NCBI RefSeq assembly: GCF_012933445.1
Contig: NZ_JABBNC010000002.1
Span: 434,001 to 498,000 of the forward strand
Reading direction: 5' to 3'
From: Actinoplanes sp. TBRC 11911
GTDB taxonomy: Bacteria > Actinomycetota > Actinomycetes > Mycobacteriales > Micromonosporaceae
Length of the DNA: 64,000 bases
Shown here: one piece after another, positions 52,771 through 61,194 of the stretch
Layout of the letters: the number at the start of each line of letters is the position of its first letter
How positions within the stretch are numbered: the first letter of the stretch is position 1
Position numbers and translations under genes: made by a program
The notes under the pieces: generated by a model
Told to the model about the DNA's origin: nothing
What the model saw: the letters and a program-made list of their open reading frames with translations, nothing else
The model's database searches: none

Positions 52771-54141
52771 ATGAAGCTGGTCGTCATCGGCGGTGACGCG
52801 GGCGGCATGTCGGCCGCCTCGCAAGCCCGCAAGCGCCAACCCCGCGAGAAACTCAGCATCGTGGCGTTCGAACGCGGCCACTTCACTTCCTACTCGGCCT
52901 GCGGAATCCCGTACTGGATCGGGGGCGCGGTGACCGAGCGTGACAAGCTCATCGCCCGCACGCCGGGAGCGTTCCGGGATGCGGGCATCGACGTCCGGCT
53001 GCGGCATGAGGTGGTCGGCATCGATCTGGACCGCCGGCAGGTGGTGGCGCACGACCTCGAGGGCGGCGGCGAGGTGCGGGAGAGCTTCGACCAGCTTGTG
53101 TACGCCACCGGAGCGTCCCCGGTCACCCCGGACTGGGCCCGGGTCCGCGGCGAGGGCGTCTTCGGCGTGCAGACGCTCGACGACGGCGCGGCCATCCACG
53201 CGTGGCTGGACGCGGATCCCGCACCGAGCCGGGCGGTGGTGATCGGCGGCGGGTACATCGGGGTCGAGATGGCCGAGGCGATGGTCCTGCGGGGCCTGGA
53301 GGTCACGCTGCTGGAGAAGTCGGCGCAGCCGATGGCGAAGACGGTCGATCCGGACATGGGTGCGCTCGTCCACAACGCGATGCGGGACCTGGGCATCAAG
53401 GTGGTCACCGAGACACACATCGAGGGCATCGACATGTCCGGCGGGCGGGTGCGGGCGGTGGTCACGCCGGACGGCGAGATTCCGGCGGACATCGTGGTGC
53501 TGGGATTGGGCGTACGGGCAAATGGGGATCTTGCCCGCGATGCCGGGCTCGCGGTGGGGGCGACCGGTGGCGTGCGGACCGACGTGCGCATGCGGGTCGA
53601 GGGAGCGGACGGCGTGTGGGCCGCCGGGGACTGTGTCGAGACGCGGCACCTGATCACCGGGCATGCGGTGCACGTGCCGCTCGGGACGCACGCGAACAAG
53701 CAGGGACGCGTCGCCGGCATCAACATCGGCGGCGGCTACGCGACGTTCCCCGGCGTCATCGGCACGGCGGTCACCAAAGTGTGCGATTTGGAGGTCGCGC
53801 GGACCGGGCTCACCGAGAAAGAGGCGGACAAGGCCGGGTACGCCTTCGTGAGCGCGACGGTCGAGTCGTCGAACCGGGCCGGCTACTACCCGGGCGCGGA
53901 ATCGATGACGGTGAAGTTGATCGCGGAGCGGCGCACCGGGACGCTGCTGGGCGCGCAGATCGTCGGCCGCAAGGAGGCGGCGAAGCGCATCGACGCGCTC
54001 GCGATTGCCGCGTGGAACCGGATGACCGTGGAAGAGATGACGTCGCTGGACCTCAGTTATGCGCCGCCGTTCGCGCCGGTGTGGGACCCGGTGCTGATCG
54101 CCGCGCGTAAGGCCACCGACGCGGTGCATTCCACTTTGTAA
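52771..54141 (+). CDS. FAD-dependent pyridine nucleotide-disulfide oxidoreductase (CoA-disulfide reductase-like)
   Basis: A 456-residue flavoprotein. FAD binding is LVVIGGDAGGMSAAS, NAD(P)H binding AVVIGGGYIGVEMAEAM and the second FAD motif GVWAAGDCVE. A single redox Cys44 in SYSACGIPYWIGG is characteristic of CoA-disulfide reductase and NADH oxidase relatives, in place of a CxxxxC pair. The C-terminal dimerisation domain is full length. It may recycle low-molecular-weight thiols, in keeping with the SigR neighbourhood, but the substrate is unverified. Confidence 0.88.
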   Translation: MKLVVIGGDAGGMSAASQARKRQPREKLSIVAFERGHFTSYSACGIPYWIGGAVTERDKLIARTPGAFRDAGIDVRLRHEVVGIDLDRRQVVAHDLEGGGEVRESFDQLVYATGASPVTPDWARVRGEGVFGVQTLDDGAAIHAWLDADPAPSRAVVIGGGYIGVEMAEAMVLRGLEVTLLEKSAQPMAKTVDPDMGALVHNAMRDLGIKVVTETHIEGIDMSGGRVRAVVTPDGEIPADIVVLGLGVRANGDLARDAGLAVGATGGVRTDVRMRVEGADGVWAAGDCVETRHLITGHAVHVPLGTHANKQGRVAGINIGGGYATFPGVIGTAVTKVCDLEVARTGLTEKEADKAGYAFVSATVESSNRAGYYPGAESMTVKLIAERRTGTLLGAQIVGRKEAAKRIDALAIAAWNRMTVEEMTSLDLSYAPPFAPVWDPVLIAARKATDAVHSTL

Positions 54142-54252
54142 GCCATTGTGATCCATTAGTCACTCAACGCCACCTGGGATTACTACGACCGGTAACGCGG
54201 AGATCACCTATCCGGTATTCCCCCAGATCAGCCGAGACGGTAGGCATGCTGC

Positions 54253-55614
54253 ATGCCGCCGCAATCGTCCCGTTATCCCTCGCCTGCGGCCGACGATATC
54301 GCCGCGGGCGGTGGCCGTCATCGGCGGCCGGAGTCGCTTGCGGACGTTTCTGCCGTCGCCGCCGACGCGGACGTTTCTGCCGCCGCCGACGCGGACGTTT
54401 CTGCCGTCGCCGCGGACGTCAACGTGGACCCGGGCGTCGCCGCCGCGCCGGACATCGCTGCCGGCCCGGCCAAGCCGGACGTCTTCGTGCCGCGATCGCG
54501 CCGCCCCCGGAACCGGACGACGGCCCCGCAACGCTCCCGGCATCAGCGCAACACCGGCCCCCGGCACGCCGCCGCCCCGACCCACCCGCCGGCCACCGGA
54601 ACCCATCGCGCTCCCGGCACCCTGCCCATCGAGTCCTGGCTCCTGGTCGGCAAGAAGCGGCAGCAGATCCTGCTGGCCTCCTTGGTCGCGATCGCGTTGT
54701 TCCTGATCGCCGTCCCCGCGCAGCAGCGGCGCAGCGGGGTAGAAGCGGTGAACGCGGCGGCGCAGCGTGCCGTCGGGGTGACGAGTCCGTCGAAGAAGAA
54801 GGCCCCGGTCGAAGGCGCCGCCGGTGCGGTCGTGAACGCCCCCTCCGGCCACTCCGACGAGGCCAAGCCCGCGCCGTCCACTTCGGAGACCCCGACGAAG
54901 GCGCCCGCCATCCCCGCCGCCAAGAAGAAACCCGCGGTCAACGACCTCGGGCCGGGCAAGTCGCTGCGCACCACGGGCTCGTCGGCGATCGCGTTGACCT
55001 TCGACGACGGCCCGGACCCGGTGCAGACCCCGAAGATCCTGGCGCTGCTCGCGAAATACCAGATCAAGGCCACCTTCTGCCTGGTCGGCGATCAGGTCGC
55101 GAAGCATCCCGAGGTGGTACGCCAAATCGTCGCCGCCGGGCACACGTTGTGCAATCACACGACGCATCACAGCCTGACGATCGGCAAGGAGACACCGGAG
55201 CAGATCCGCGCCGATCTCGAGAACACGAACGCGGCCATCCGCCAGGCCGTCCCGGACGCGAAGATCCCGTTCTTCCGCGCGCCCGGCGGCAACTTCACCG
55301 AGCGCCTCGTCGGGGTGGCCGACCAGCTGGGGATGACGTCGCTCTACTGGGCGGTGGACCCGCGCGACTGGGACCACCCGAAGGGCGAGACCGACCCGGC
55401 ACACGTCGCCCGGGTGATCGCCGAGGTGCAGAAGCACGTCAAGCCCGGATCGATCATCCTGTCGCACGACTTCAACCAGCCGGACACCATCGAGGCGTAC
55501 GAGAAACTGATCCCGTACCTCCAAGAGCACTTCACCATCGGCCTGCCCGGCGGCGCGTCACCGACCGTGACCGTCACGCCGAGCGCGACACCGTCAGCGA
55601 CGGTTCAGCCCTGA
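54253..55614 (+). CDS. Polysaccharide deacetylase (NodB domain) with long Pro-rich N-terminus
   Basis: A 453-residue carbohydrate esterase family 4 protein. A disordered N-terminal 130 residues with repeats of the ADVSA-type unit (a 24-bp DNA repeat at about 54340-54420) and one transmembrane helix (ILLASLVAIALFLIAVP) precede the NodB domain. That domain holds TFDDGPD (Asp251/252), the metal motif CNHTTHH, RAPGG and ILSHD. It would remove acetyl groups from peptidoglycan or chitin-type polymers outside the membrane. Its end overlaps the convergent nei2 gene by 10 bp. Confidence 0.88.
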   Translation: MPPQSSRYPSPAADDIAAGGGRHRRPESLADVSAVAADADVSAAADADVSAVAADVNVDPGVAAAPDIAAGPAKPDVFVPRSRRPRNRTTAPQRSRHQRNTGPRHAAAPTHPPATGTHRAPGTLPIESWLLVGKKRQQILLASLVAIALFLIAVPAQQRRSGVEAVNAAAQRAVGVTSPSKKKAPVEGAAGAVVNAPSGHSDEAKPAPSTSETPTKAPAIPAAKKKPAVNDLGPGKSLRTTGSSAIALTFDDGPDPVQTPKILALLAKYQIKATFCLVGDQVAKHPEVVRQIVAAGHTLCNHTTHHSLTIGKETPEQIRADLENTNAAIRQAVPDAKIPFFRAPGGNFTERLVGVADQLGMTSLYWAVDPRDWDHPKGETDPAHVARVIAEVQKHVKPGSIILSHDFNQPDTIEAYEKLIPYLQEHFTIGLPGGASPTVTVTPSATPSATVQP

Positions 55615-56411
55615 CATTTGGGGCACCAGTAGAGGTTGCGTCCGGCGAGCGGCCCGCGCGCGATCCCGGTTCCGCACACGAGACACGGCTGCCCCGGCCG
55701 GCGGTAGACGTAGACCTCGCCGCCGTGCCGATCGACGCGCGGCGCTCGCTGCATCGCCTCGGGCGTGTGCTCGGTGTGCACGGTGTCGATGCGGCCGCGC
55801 GCCACGCCCTCCTTCATCAGTGCCCGTAGGTCGGTCCAGATCTGCTCCCACAGCTCCGCCCCGATCGACCGGCCGGGCGTGGTCGGCGGGAGCCCCGCCC
55901 GGAACAGCACCTCGTTCGCATAGATCAACCCACACCCCGCGACCACGGTCTGGTCCAGCAACAGGGCAAAGATCGGCTTGGTGCTGCCACGCACTTTCCC
56001 GTACGCCCGGAGTGGCTCCGCATCGTCGCGCAGCGGATCGGCGCCGAGCCGGTCGCGCAGCTGCTGAACCTGCGCCGGGTCGAGCACTTCGCAGGCGGCC
56101 GGCCCGCGCAGATCAAGCCAGTGCCGCTCGCCGTCGACCCGCATCCGCACCTGCCCGACGGGCTCCGGCAGCGGCGGTTCGCCATCCGTGAACTTCCCGT
56201 ACAGTCCCAGGTGAATGTGCACGCTGAGGTCACCGTCGTAGTGATGAAACAAATGCTTCCCGTACGCCTCGGTATCGCGCAGCACGCGCCCGTCAACCTT
56301 GGCGGCACCGCCCTCGAACCGCCCTTGCGGACTGGAGACGGCAAGCGACTGCCCCACGAACAGCTCCCGGTGGCGAGCGGCAAGGCGATGGATGGTGTGT
56401 CCCTCTGGCAC
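55605..56411 (-). CDS. nei: Endonuclease VIII (Nei2-type DNA glycosylase)
   Basis: A 268-residue Fpg/Nei-family enzyme. The N-terminal catalytic Pro2 is in VPEGHTIHRLA, followed by helix two LARHRELFVG; the C-terminal zinc finger CLVCGTGIARGPLAGRNLYWCPKC is complete. It excises oxidised pyrimidines. The PEGH start separates Nei from Fpg (PELPE). GTG 56411 is the start. Confidence 0.9.
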   Translation of the reverse strand: MPEGHTIHRLAARHRELFVGQSLAVSSPQGRFEGGAAKVDGRVLRDTEAYGKHLFHHYDGDLSVHIHLGLYGKFTDGEPPLPEPVGQVRMRVDGERHWLDLRGPAACEVLDPAQVQQLRDRLGADPLRDDAEPLRAYGKVRGSTKPIFALLLDQTVVAGCGLIYANEVLFRAGLPPTTPGRSIGAELWEQIWTDLRALMKEGVARGRIDTVHTEHTPEAMQRAPRVDRHGGEVYVYRRPGQPCLVCGTGIARGPLAGRNLYWCPKCQG

Positions 56412-56530
56412 GGTCAGCAACGGTACCCAAGTGCCCCGTTTCCCCGCCATCTGAGCTGGCGAGACCATCACCGTGACCTTTCCTAGGGTGGCTGTCTAGT
56501 GCCTACTGGGCATGAGGCTAGAGTGTTCGC

Positions 56531-56746
56531 ATGGTTGAGAAGCTGTCTCTCATGGGCGCGCACGAGATCAGGGTCCGTCTCGGCGGCATGAGCCGGCAGC
56601 GCGTCTACCAGATCACGAGCCATCAGAACTTTCCCGCGCCCGTGGCCGAGCTGGAGATGGGCAAGGTGTGGGACGGCGACGACGTCGAGGCCTGGATCGA
56701 CCGGTACCGGCCGGAGCTGAGCAAGGACCGAACCGACCGGCCCTGA
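56531..56746 (+). CDS. AlpA/MerR-like small DNA-binding protein
   Basis: A 71-residue protein with a winged helix: LGGMSRQRVYQITSHQNFPAPVA followed by GKVWDGDDVEAWIDRY. This matches small AlpA/excisionase-type helix-turn-helix proteins that recognise operator or attachment sites. No integrase or phage gene lies nearby, so it may be a remnant of an integrated element or a regulator adopted by the host. It is encoded 180 bp from the second copy of the dispersed hairpin element. Confidence 0.75.
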   Translation: MVEKLSLMGAHEIRVRLGGMSRQRVYQITSHQNFPAPVAELEMGKVWDGDDVEAWIDRYRPELSKDRTDRP

Positions 56747-56925
56747 AGGAAGCGCGGCCGTTCGCCTGGGTGTCCTGCTGCGCTTCTCGAGCGCATCCCG
56801 CTCCTGAGTGGTGACGTGGCGTGCCTCTCCGATTACCGGCTGCCGCCTTGTCGCGGCCTTGGGCGAGATGCTGCGGCGGCCGCCGGGTCAGCTTCGATCT
56901 GGGGTCCATGATGTGGAAGCGGCGT

Positions 56926-57121
56926 CCGCTGTCTGAGACGCGAGACCACATCGTGGCGTCGAGTCCGCGATGTGGGACGCACGTCCACTGTGGAATCCCT
57001 TTCATCCCGCCTTGTGGCTTTTGTTCGGGCGCTTTCCACGCTTGGGAGTGAACCTTGGAGAGTTGTGGTGCAAATATGGGCGCAACTCTCCAAGGTCGCG
57101 GGAAAGCCCACGAAGTGGTCG
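56926..57121 (-). repeat. Dispersed hairpin element, copy 2 (inverted)
   Basis: The reverse complement of this interval aligns with 41251-41447 along its whole length. Hairpin arms ACCTTGGAGAGTTG lie at 57052-57065 and 57083-57096 (14 bp, same 17-base loop length). Mutations on one side shorten the stem relative to copy 1. A second stem CCACATCG / CGATGTGG is present at about 56946-56973. No ORF is shared with copy 1. Confidence 0.8.
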
Positions 57122-57188
57122 TGATTTACCACAGGATGGGATGACGGCGACCGCGCGGCCGCTTCGACAAGACGTCAGAGTGCGCCGC

Positions 57189-57300
57189 GGCACGGCGCTG
57201 CCGGCCCCGGCACGGCGCTGCCGGCCCCGGCACGGCGCTGCCCGCCCCGGCACGGCGCTGCCCGCCCCGGCACGGCGCTGCCCGCCCCGGCACGGCGCTG
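57189..57300. repeat. 20-bp tandem repeat array, about 5.6 units
   Basis: Unit GGCACGGCGCTGCCGGCCCC with a G/C variant at one position. It starts 10 bp after the ybdK stop codon on the minus strand. Confidence 0.88.
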
Positions 57301-57309
57301 TGCGGGGCG

Positions 57310-58467
57310 CTACGCCTCGCTTCGGGTCGTGTCGGCGAGCCAGTCGACTACCTCGGACACTGAGCCGTTTCGGGCCAGGACCGCGCGCTGGCGGGCCGCG
57401 CCGGTGCCGCTGGCGCGCAACCGGTCCATCAGGACGGTCGCCGTCTCCAGGTCGCCGTGGCGGTCGAGCTCCGCGCGTACGTAGTCGAAAAGCTGTCGCA
57501 GCAAGCGCCACGCCGGGCGCGGTTCCCGGGTCGCCATGTCGATGTTCACGCCCTGCAGGCCGTCGTGGGCTGCCCGCCAATGGGCCGCCATCAGCAACGG
57601 ATGCGGCACGTTCGGTGCCGGCACCCCCGCCCGTACGTCTCGCAGCAGTGTCGCCACCAGCGCACGAGCCAAGGCCGCGAGCAGTATCGCGTCGTCGACG
57701 GACGGGGTGACGTCGCCCATCCGGATCTCCACCGTCGGATAGGTGGCGGACAATCGGGCGTACCAGTAAAGCATTCCCTCGTCGAGCATCGCGCCGCTCG
57801 CGACCAGGTCGCTGACCAACGTCTCGTAGTGCTCGTGGGATTCCAGGTACGGCGCCGGGCCGACGGTGGGCCAGCGTTCCCAGAGCATCGAGCGCCAACT
57901 GGCGTACCCGGTGTCGTGGCCGTTGAACAGGGGTGAGTTGACCGTGGCGGCCTGGAAGATCGGCAGCCAGGGGCGCAGGTGGTTGAGCACCTGCACGCCG
58001 GTCTCGGGGTCGGGGATGCTGACGTGCACGTGCATGCCGCACATGCCGGGGCCGGGGGAGAGGTCGCCGAAGAAGTCGCGCATCCGGTGGTAGCGCGGGT
58101 TGTCGGCGATCCGGGGCAGCGGGCCGGAAGCGGGGCCGGTGCCGGCCGCGATCAGCCGCACCCCGGCCCGGTCGGCGGCGCCCGCCACGCCGGATCGGAG
58201 GCGGTGCAGCGCGACGCGCAGGCTGCCGAGGTCGAGCTGCGGCGGGCTGGCCACCTCGATCTGGCTGCGCATGTACTCGTGTTGCACCGATTCGCGCAGC
58301 TCGTCGGGGACCTGCGCGAAGACGTCCTCGACCGCCTCCACGGCCCGTGGCTCGGTGCCGTCGACCAGCAAGTATTCTTCCTCGACGCCGAGCGTGAGGA
58401 GGTCGTGCGACTCGGCCTCCTCGGCCAGTTCGGGGGAGACGGTGGTCCCGCCGGAAGCCGTGTCCAT
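57310..58467 (-). CDS. YbdK-type carboxylate-amine ligase (glutamate-cysteine ligase 2)
   Basis: A 385-residue GCS2-family ligase. LTLGVEEEYLLVDG at the N-terminus, MCGMHVHVSIP, and NGHDTGYASWRSMLWERWP / YPTVEIRMGDV are family motifs for the ATP-grasp-like active site. YbdK has weak glutamate-cysteine ligase activity in E. coli; many actinobacterial relatives make other gamma-glutamyl or amide products, so the substrate is uncertain. Start ATG 58467. Confidence 0.88.
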   Translation of the reverse strand: MDTASGGTTVSPELAEEAESHDLLTLGVEEEYLLVDGTEPRAVEAVEDVFAQVPDELRESVQHEYMRSQIEVASPPQLDLGSLRVALHRLRSGVAGAADRAGVRLIAAGTGPASGPLPRIADNPRYHRMRDFFGDLSPGPGMCGMHVHVSIPDPETGVQVLNHLRPWLPIFQAATVNSPLFNGHDTGYASWRSMLWERWPTVGPAPYLESHEHYETLVSDLVASGAMLDEGMLYWYARLSATYPTVEIRMGDVTPSVDDAILLAALARALVATLLRDVRAGVPAPNVPHPLLMAAHWRAAHDGLQGVNIDMATREPRPAWRLLRQLFDYVRAELDRHGDLETATVLMDRLRASGTGAARQRAVLARNGSVSEVVDWLADTTRSEA

Positions 58468-58531
58468 GGGTCCCTCTTACCCGGATGATCACCGGGCAAA
58501 AACGTTGTGTGCCTCGCATAAGCTCTAGGCC

Positions 58532-58801
58532 ATGCTGCTGTGGGGTGCGGTCGTTGCGCTCGGCAACACCGCCCTGCTGGACCCGACGCCCGGCCACCTG
58601 ATGGTCGGGCTGGCCGTGGTGGTCGCGGCCCTGCTGGTCGCGGCGGCGACGGCGATCCCGGTGGCGCCCGGTGCGTGGGCGCCGAGCGGCCGCCTGGGCA
58701 CGCGCCGATCGCGTGCGATCGCGCTGCCGAGGTTCGTGGATCCGAATGCCGCGGGCCGGCCCAGGCCGAGAGCCCCGTCGGGCGGCCCGGCGACCGCGTA
58801 G
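58532..58801 (+). CDS. DUF6412 family membrane protein
   Basis: An 89-residue protein with two hydrophobic segments (LLWGAVVALGNTALL and HLMVGLAVVVAALLVAAATAIPV) and a basic, proline-rich tail. Small proteins of this type (DUF6412) are found before a short YidC gene in streptomycetes, as here. It may help insertion or complex assembly with that YidC, which is an inference from the pairing. Confidence 0.72.
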   Translation: MLLWGAVVALGNTALLDPTPGHLMVGLAVVVAALLVAAATAIPVAPGAWAPSGRLGTRRSRAIALPRFVDPNAAGRPRPRAPSGGPATA

Positions 58802-58986
58802 GCCGCCTGGCGTGGGGATCCGTGCCGCCAGCAGCGGCGTAGTTCCCCGCAAGGCGTGCTGTGGGGATCCCGGCTGCTGACAGCGCCGCGCCTCCCCACG
58901 CCCGTGCGCGCAACCAGCGCCACGCCCGCCTACGCGCTCGCCTTCTGCGTCAATCCATCCCTTTGTGGACCGCAGAGGTGCCCGAA

Positions 58987-59607
58987 ATGCCCTTTACCGC
59001 CATAGTCAACGCTGCCCATTCCGCCATCGAAAACCTCGACACCCTCCTCACCCCAGCCGCCGGCACTCTCGCCCCGGCGCTCGCGATCGTCCTGTTCACC
59101 GTCCTCGTCCGCCTGGCGATCAGCCCGCTCGGCTACCTCCAGGCCCGCGCCGCCCGCCGCCAGCAAGCCCTGGCCCCGGAACTGGCGCAACTCCGTGCGA
59201 AGCACCGCGACGACCCGATGACCCTCGCCACCGAGACGCTCGCCCTGCAGCGGGCGAACGGCGCCGGCTTCGCGCGCTCGCTCCTGCCCGGACTCGCGCA
59301 AGCGCCGTTCTTCATGGTCATGTACCACGTCGCCCGCCAAGCCCCGGCCGGCGTTCTCCTGGGCGTACCCCTGGGTGCTCATCTCGCCGCCGGCCTGCCG
59401 GTGTTCGCCCTGCTGATCGCGATCAGCGCCGCCGTCGCCTGGTGGTCGTCGCGCCGCTTCACCGGCTGGATGCGATTTATGCCCTATTTGTCCGTCATTG
59501 GCGTCGCCTGGCTGCCCCTCGCCGGCGCCCTGTACCTGGTGACGACAACGACGTGGACACAGCTCGAGTACCTCGTGTTCCGTCGCGGCGGTAACAACGG
59601 GCAATAG
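58987..59607 (+). CDS. YidC/Oxa1-family membrane protein insertase (short form)
   Basis: A 206-residue membrane protein with the YidC/Oxa1 core: ALAIVLFTVLVRLAISPLGY, a cytoplasmic hairpin with QQALAPELAQLRAKHRDDP, SLLPGLAQAPFFMVMYHVA and later helices. The full-length primary YidC is longer (about 300-400 residues) and would sit near rnpA/dnaA; this lone short paralogue follows DUF6412, suggesting a specialised insertase. Start ATG 58987; GTG 58978 is possible. Confidence 0.85.
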   Translation: MPFTAIVNAAHSAIENLDTLLTPAAGTLAPALAIVLFTVLVRLAISPLGYLQARAARRQQALAPELAQLRAKHRDDPMTLATETLALQRANGAGFARSLLPGLAQAPFFMVMYHVARQAPAGVLLGVPLGAHLAAGLPVFALLIAISAAVAWWSSRRFTGWMRFMPYLSVIGVAWLPLAGALYLVTTTTWTQLEYLVFRRGGNNGQ

Positions 59608-59655
59608 ATGTCGATCCATGTTGACACTCCGTGCGGGGCAAGCGTGGAATTCGCC

Positions 59656-59669
59656 TGAGAGCGCTCTCA
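59656..59669. promoter_or_regulatory. 14-bp perfect palindrome before the GH16 gene
   Basis: TGAGAGCGCTCTCA lies 24 bp before ATG 59694. Its form is like LacI-family operators such as CebR's TGGGAGCGCTCCCA, which control cellulase genes in Streptomyces. A sugar-responsive repressor is therefore likely, though the gene for it is not in the window. Confidence 0.6.
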
Positions 59670-59693
59670 CACCCCCCTACGAAAGGCGTTCCC

Positions 59694-61055
59694 ATGAGAA
59701 AGGCACTGCTCGCGGCCGTGGCCGCGACGGCCACGGTGATGGCGTCGACGCTGTTCGCGATCAACGCCGACGCCGCCGTCCCGGCCCCGCCATCGGGCAT
59801 GACCACGGTGTTCAGCGACGACTTCACCGGCTCGTCCGGCACCGGCCTCAACCGGTCCAACTGGCTGTACGACATCGGCACCAGCTATCCCGGCGGCGCG
59901 GCCAACTGGGGCACCGGCGAGGTCGAGACGATGACCGACTCCACGCAGAACGTCTACCAGGACGGCAACGGCAACCTGGTGATCAAGCCGATCCGCGACT
60001 CGTCCGGCCGCTGGACGTCCGGGCGGGTGGAGACGCAACGCACCGATTTCGCCGCGCCCACCGGCGGCAAGGTGCGCATCGAGGCACGCCTGCAGCAGCC
60101 GAACGTCAGCGGTGCTGCCGCGGCCGGTTACTGGCCCGCGTTCTGGGCGCTCGGTGCGGCGGCCCGGCCGGTCGGCGCGACCAACTGGCCCAGCATCGGC
60201 GAGTGGGACATCATGGAGGACATCAACGGCCGGAGCTCGGTCTTCTCCACCCTCCACTGTGGCAGCAGCCCGGGCGGCCCGTGCAACGAGACCACCGGTC
60301 TCGGCAGCGGTGAGCGGGCCTGTTCCGGCTGTCAGACCGGATTCCACACGTACGCCGTGGAGTACGACCGTGGCACGTCACCCGAGCAGATGCGGTGGTA
60401 TCTGGACGGCAACAACTACTTCACGCTCAACTCCTCGCAGGTCGACTCGACCACCTGGAACAACGCGACGCACCACGGCATGTTCGTGATCCTCAACGTG
60501 GCGATGGGCGGCGGGTTCCCGGCCGCGTTCGGCGGCGGCCCGACCTCGGCCACCCAGTCCGGCGTCCCGATGCTGGTCGACTACGTCGCCGTCTACCAGT
60601 CCTCGGGCGGCACCACGACGCCGCCGACCACCACGCCGCCGACCGGAAGCCGGGACGCGTTCAGCCGGATCGAAGCGGAGTCGTTCAACGCCTCCGGAGG
60701 CGTACAGGTGGAGGCCTGTTCGGAGGGTGGTCAGGACGTCGGCTACATCGCCAACGGCGACTGGCTGCAGTTCAACAACGTCAATTTCGGTACGGGCGGG
60801 GTGCGCGACTTCGTGGCACGGGTGGCCTCGGGCGCCGGCTCCGGCGTGAGTGGTCTCGTGCAGGTACGCCTGGACAACCGCACCAACGCGCCGATCGGTA
60901 GCTTCGCGCTGGGCAGCACGGGCGGCTGGCAGACGTGGCAGTCCATCCCGGGCAACGTCTCCGGGGTGACCGGCAGCCACACCGTGTACCTCACGTTCAG
61001 CAGCGGCCAGTCCGCCGACTTCGTCAACGTCAACTGGATCCAGTTCCGCAGGTAA
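59694..61055 (+). CDS. Secreted GH16 beta-glucanase with CBM6
   Basis: A 453-residue secreted enzyme. Signal peptide (about 1-30), GH16 barrel with the catalytic GEWDIMEDINGRS (nucleophile and acid Glu), a Thr/Pro linker and a C-terminal CBM6 (FSRIEAESFNASGG ... FVNVNWIQFRR). It hydrolyses beta-1,3-glucans of fungal or plant walls. The upstream palindrome suggests sugar-dependent repression. GAAAGG and CGTTCCC precede the start. Confidence 0.93.
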   Translation: MRKALLAAVAATATVMASTLFAINADAAVPAPPSGMTTVFSDDFTGSSGTGLNRSNWLYDIGTSYPGGAANWGTGEVETMTDSTQNVYQDGNGNLVIKPIRDSSGRWTSGRVETQRTDFAAPTGGKVRIEARLQQPNVSGAAAAGYWPAFWALGAAARPVGATNWPSIGEWDIMEDINGRSSVFSTLHCGSSPGGPCNETTGLGSGERACSGCQTGFHTYAVEYDRGTSPEQMRWYLDGNNYFTLNSSQVDSTTWNNATHHGMFVILNVAMGGGFPAAFGGGPTSATQSGVPMLVDYVAVYQSSGGTTTPPTTTPPTGSRDAFSRIEAESFNASGGVQVEACSEGGQDVGYIANGDWLQFNNVNFGTGGVRDFVARVASGAGSGVSGLVQVRLDNRTNAPIGSFALGSTGGWQTWQSIPGNVSGVTGSHTVYLTFSSGQSADFVNVNWIQFRR

Positions 61056-61066
61056 GCACCGACGTC

Positions 61067-61104
61067 AATGGATCGAGGGCCTTCACCTGGGCCTTCGATC
61101 CATT
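61067..61104 (+). terminator. Terminator hairpin after the GH16 gene
   Basis: AATGGATCGA / TCGATCCATT with further paired bases gives a 15-bp stem around an 8-base loop, 12 bp after the GH16 stop. It separates this gene from the chitinase unit that follows. Confidence 0.8.
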
Positions 61105-61144
61105 CACATTTAAGGAACTTTAAGGTCCCGCCCTCTGGACTTTT

Positions 61145-61161
61145 ACTGTTAACAGTCCTAA
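61145..61161. promoter_or_regulatory. Shared 14-mer and 12-bp palindrome upstream of chitinase 2
   Basis: ACTGTTAACAGT is a perfect 12-bp palindrome (61145-61156) and overlaps GTTAACAGTCCTAA, identical to the element before the chitinase at 39622. TTAAGG repeats directly at 61110 and 61120 just upstream. A promoter region for coordinate control is likely. Confidence 0.55.
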
Positions 61162-61194
61162 AGATTGATGTACGTCAACGTGAGAGGGCGGACG

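Larger units (their letters stand above)
56747..57309. other. Non-coding interval with repeat elements
   Basis: 563 bp without a supportable gene: unique sequence to 56925, dispersed element copy 2 (56926-57121) and a 20-bp tandem array (57189-57300). The middle is less GC-rich than the surrounding genes. Confidence 0.6.

Noticed and set aside
57189..57300. Possible CRISPR array
   Set aside because: Contiguous 20-bp units without unique spacers and no cas genes in the window.
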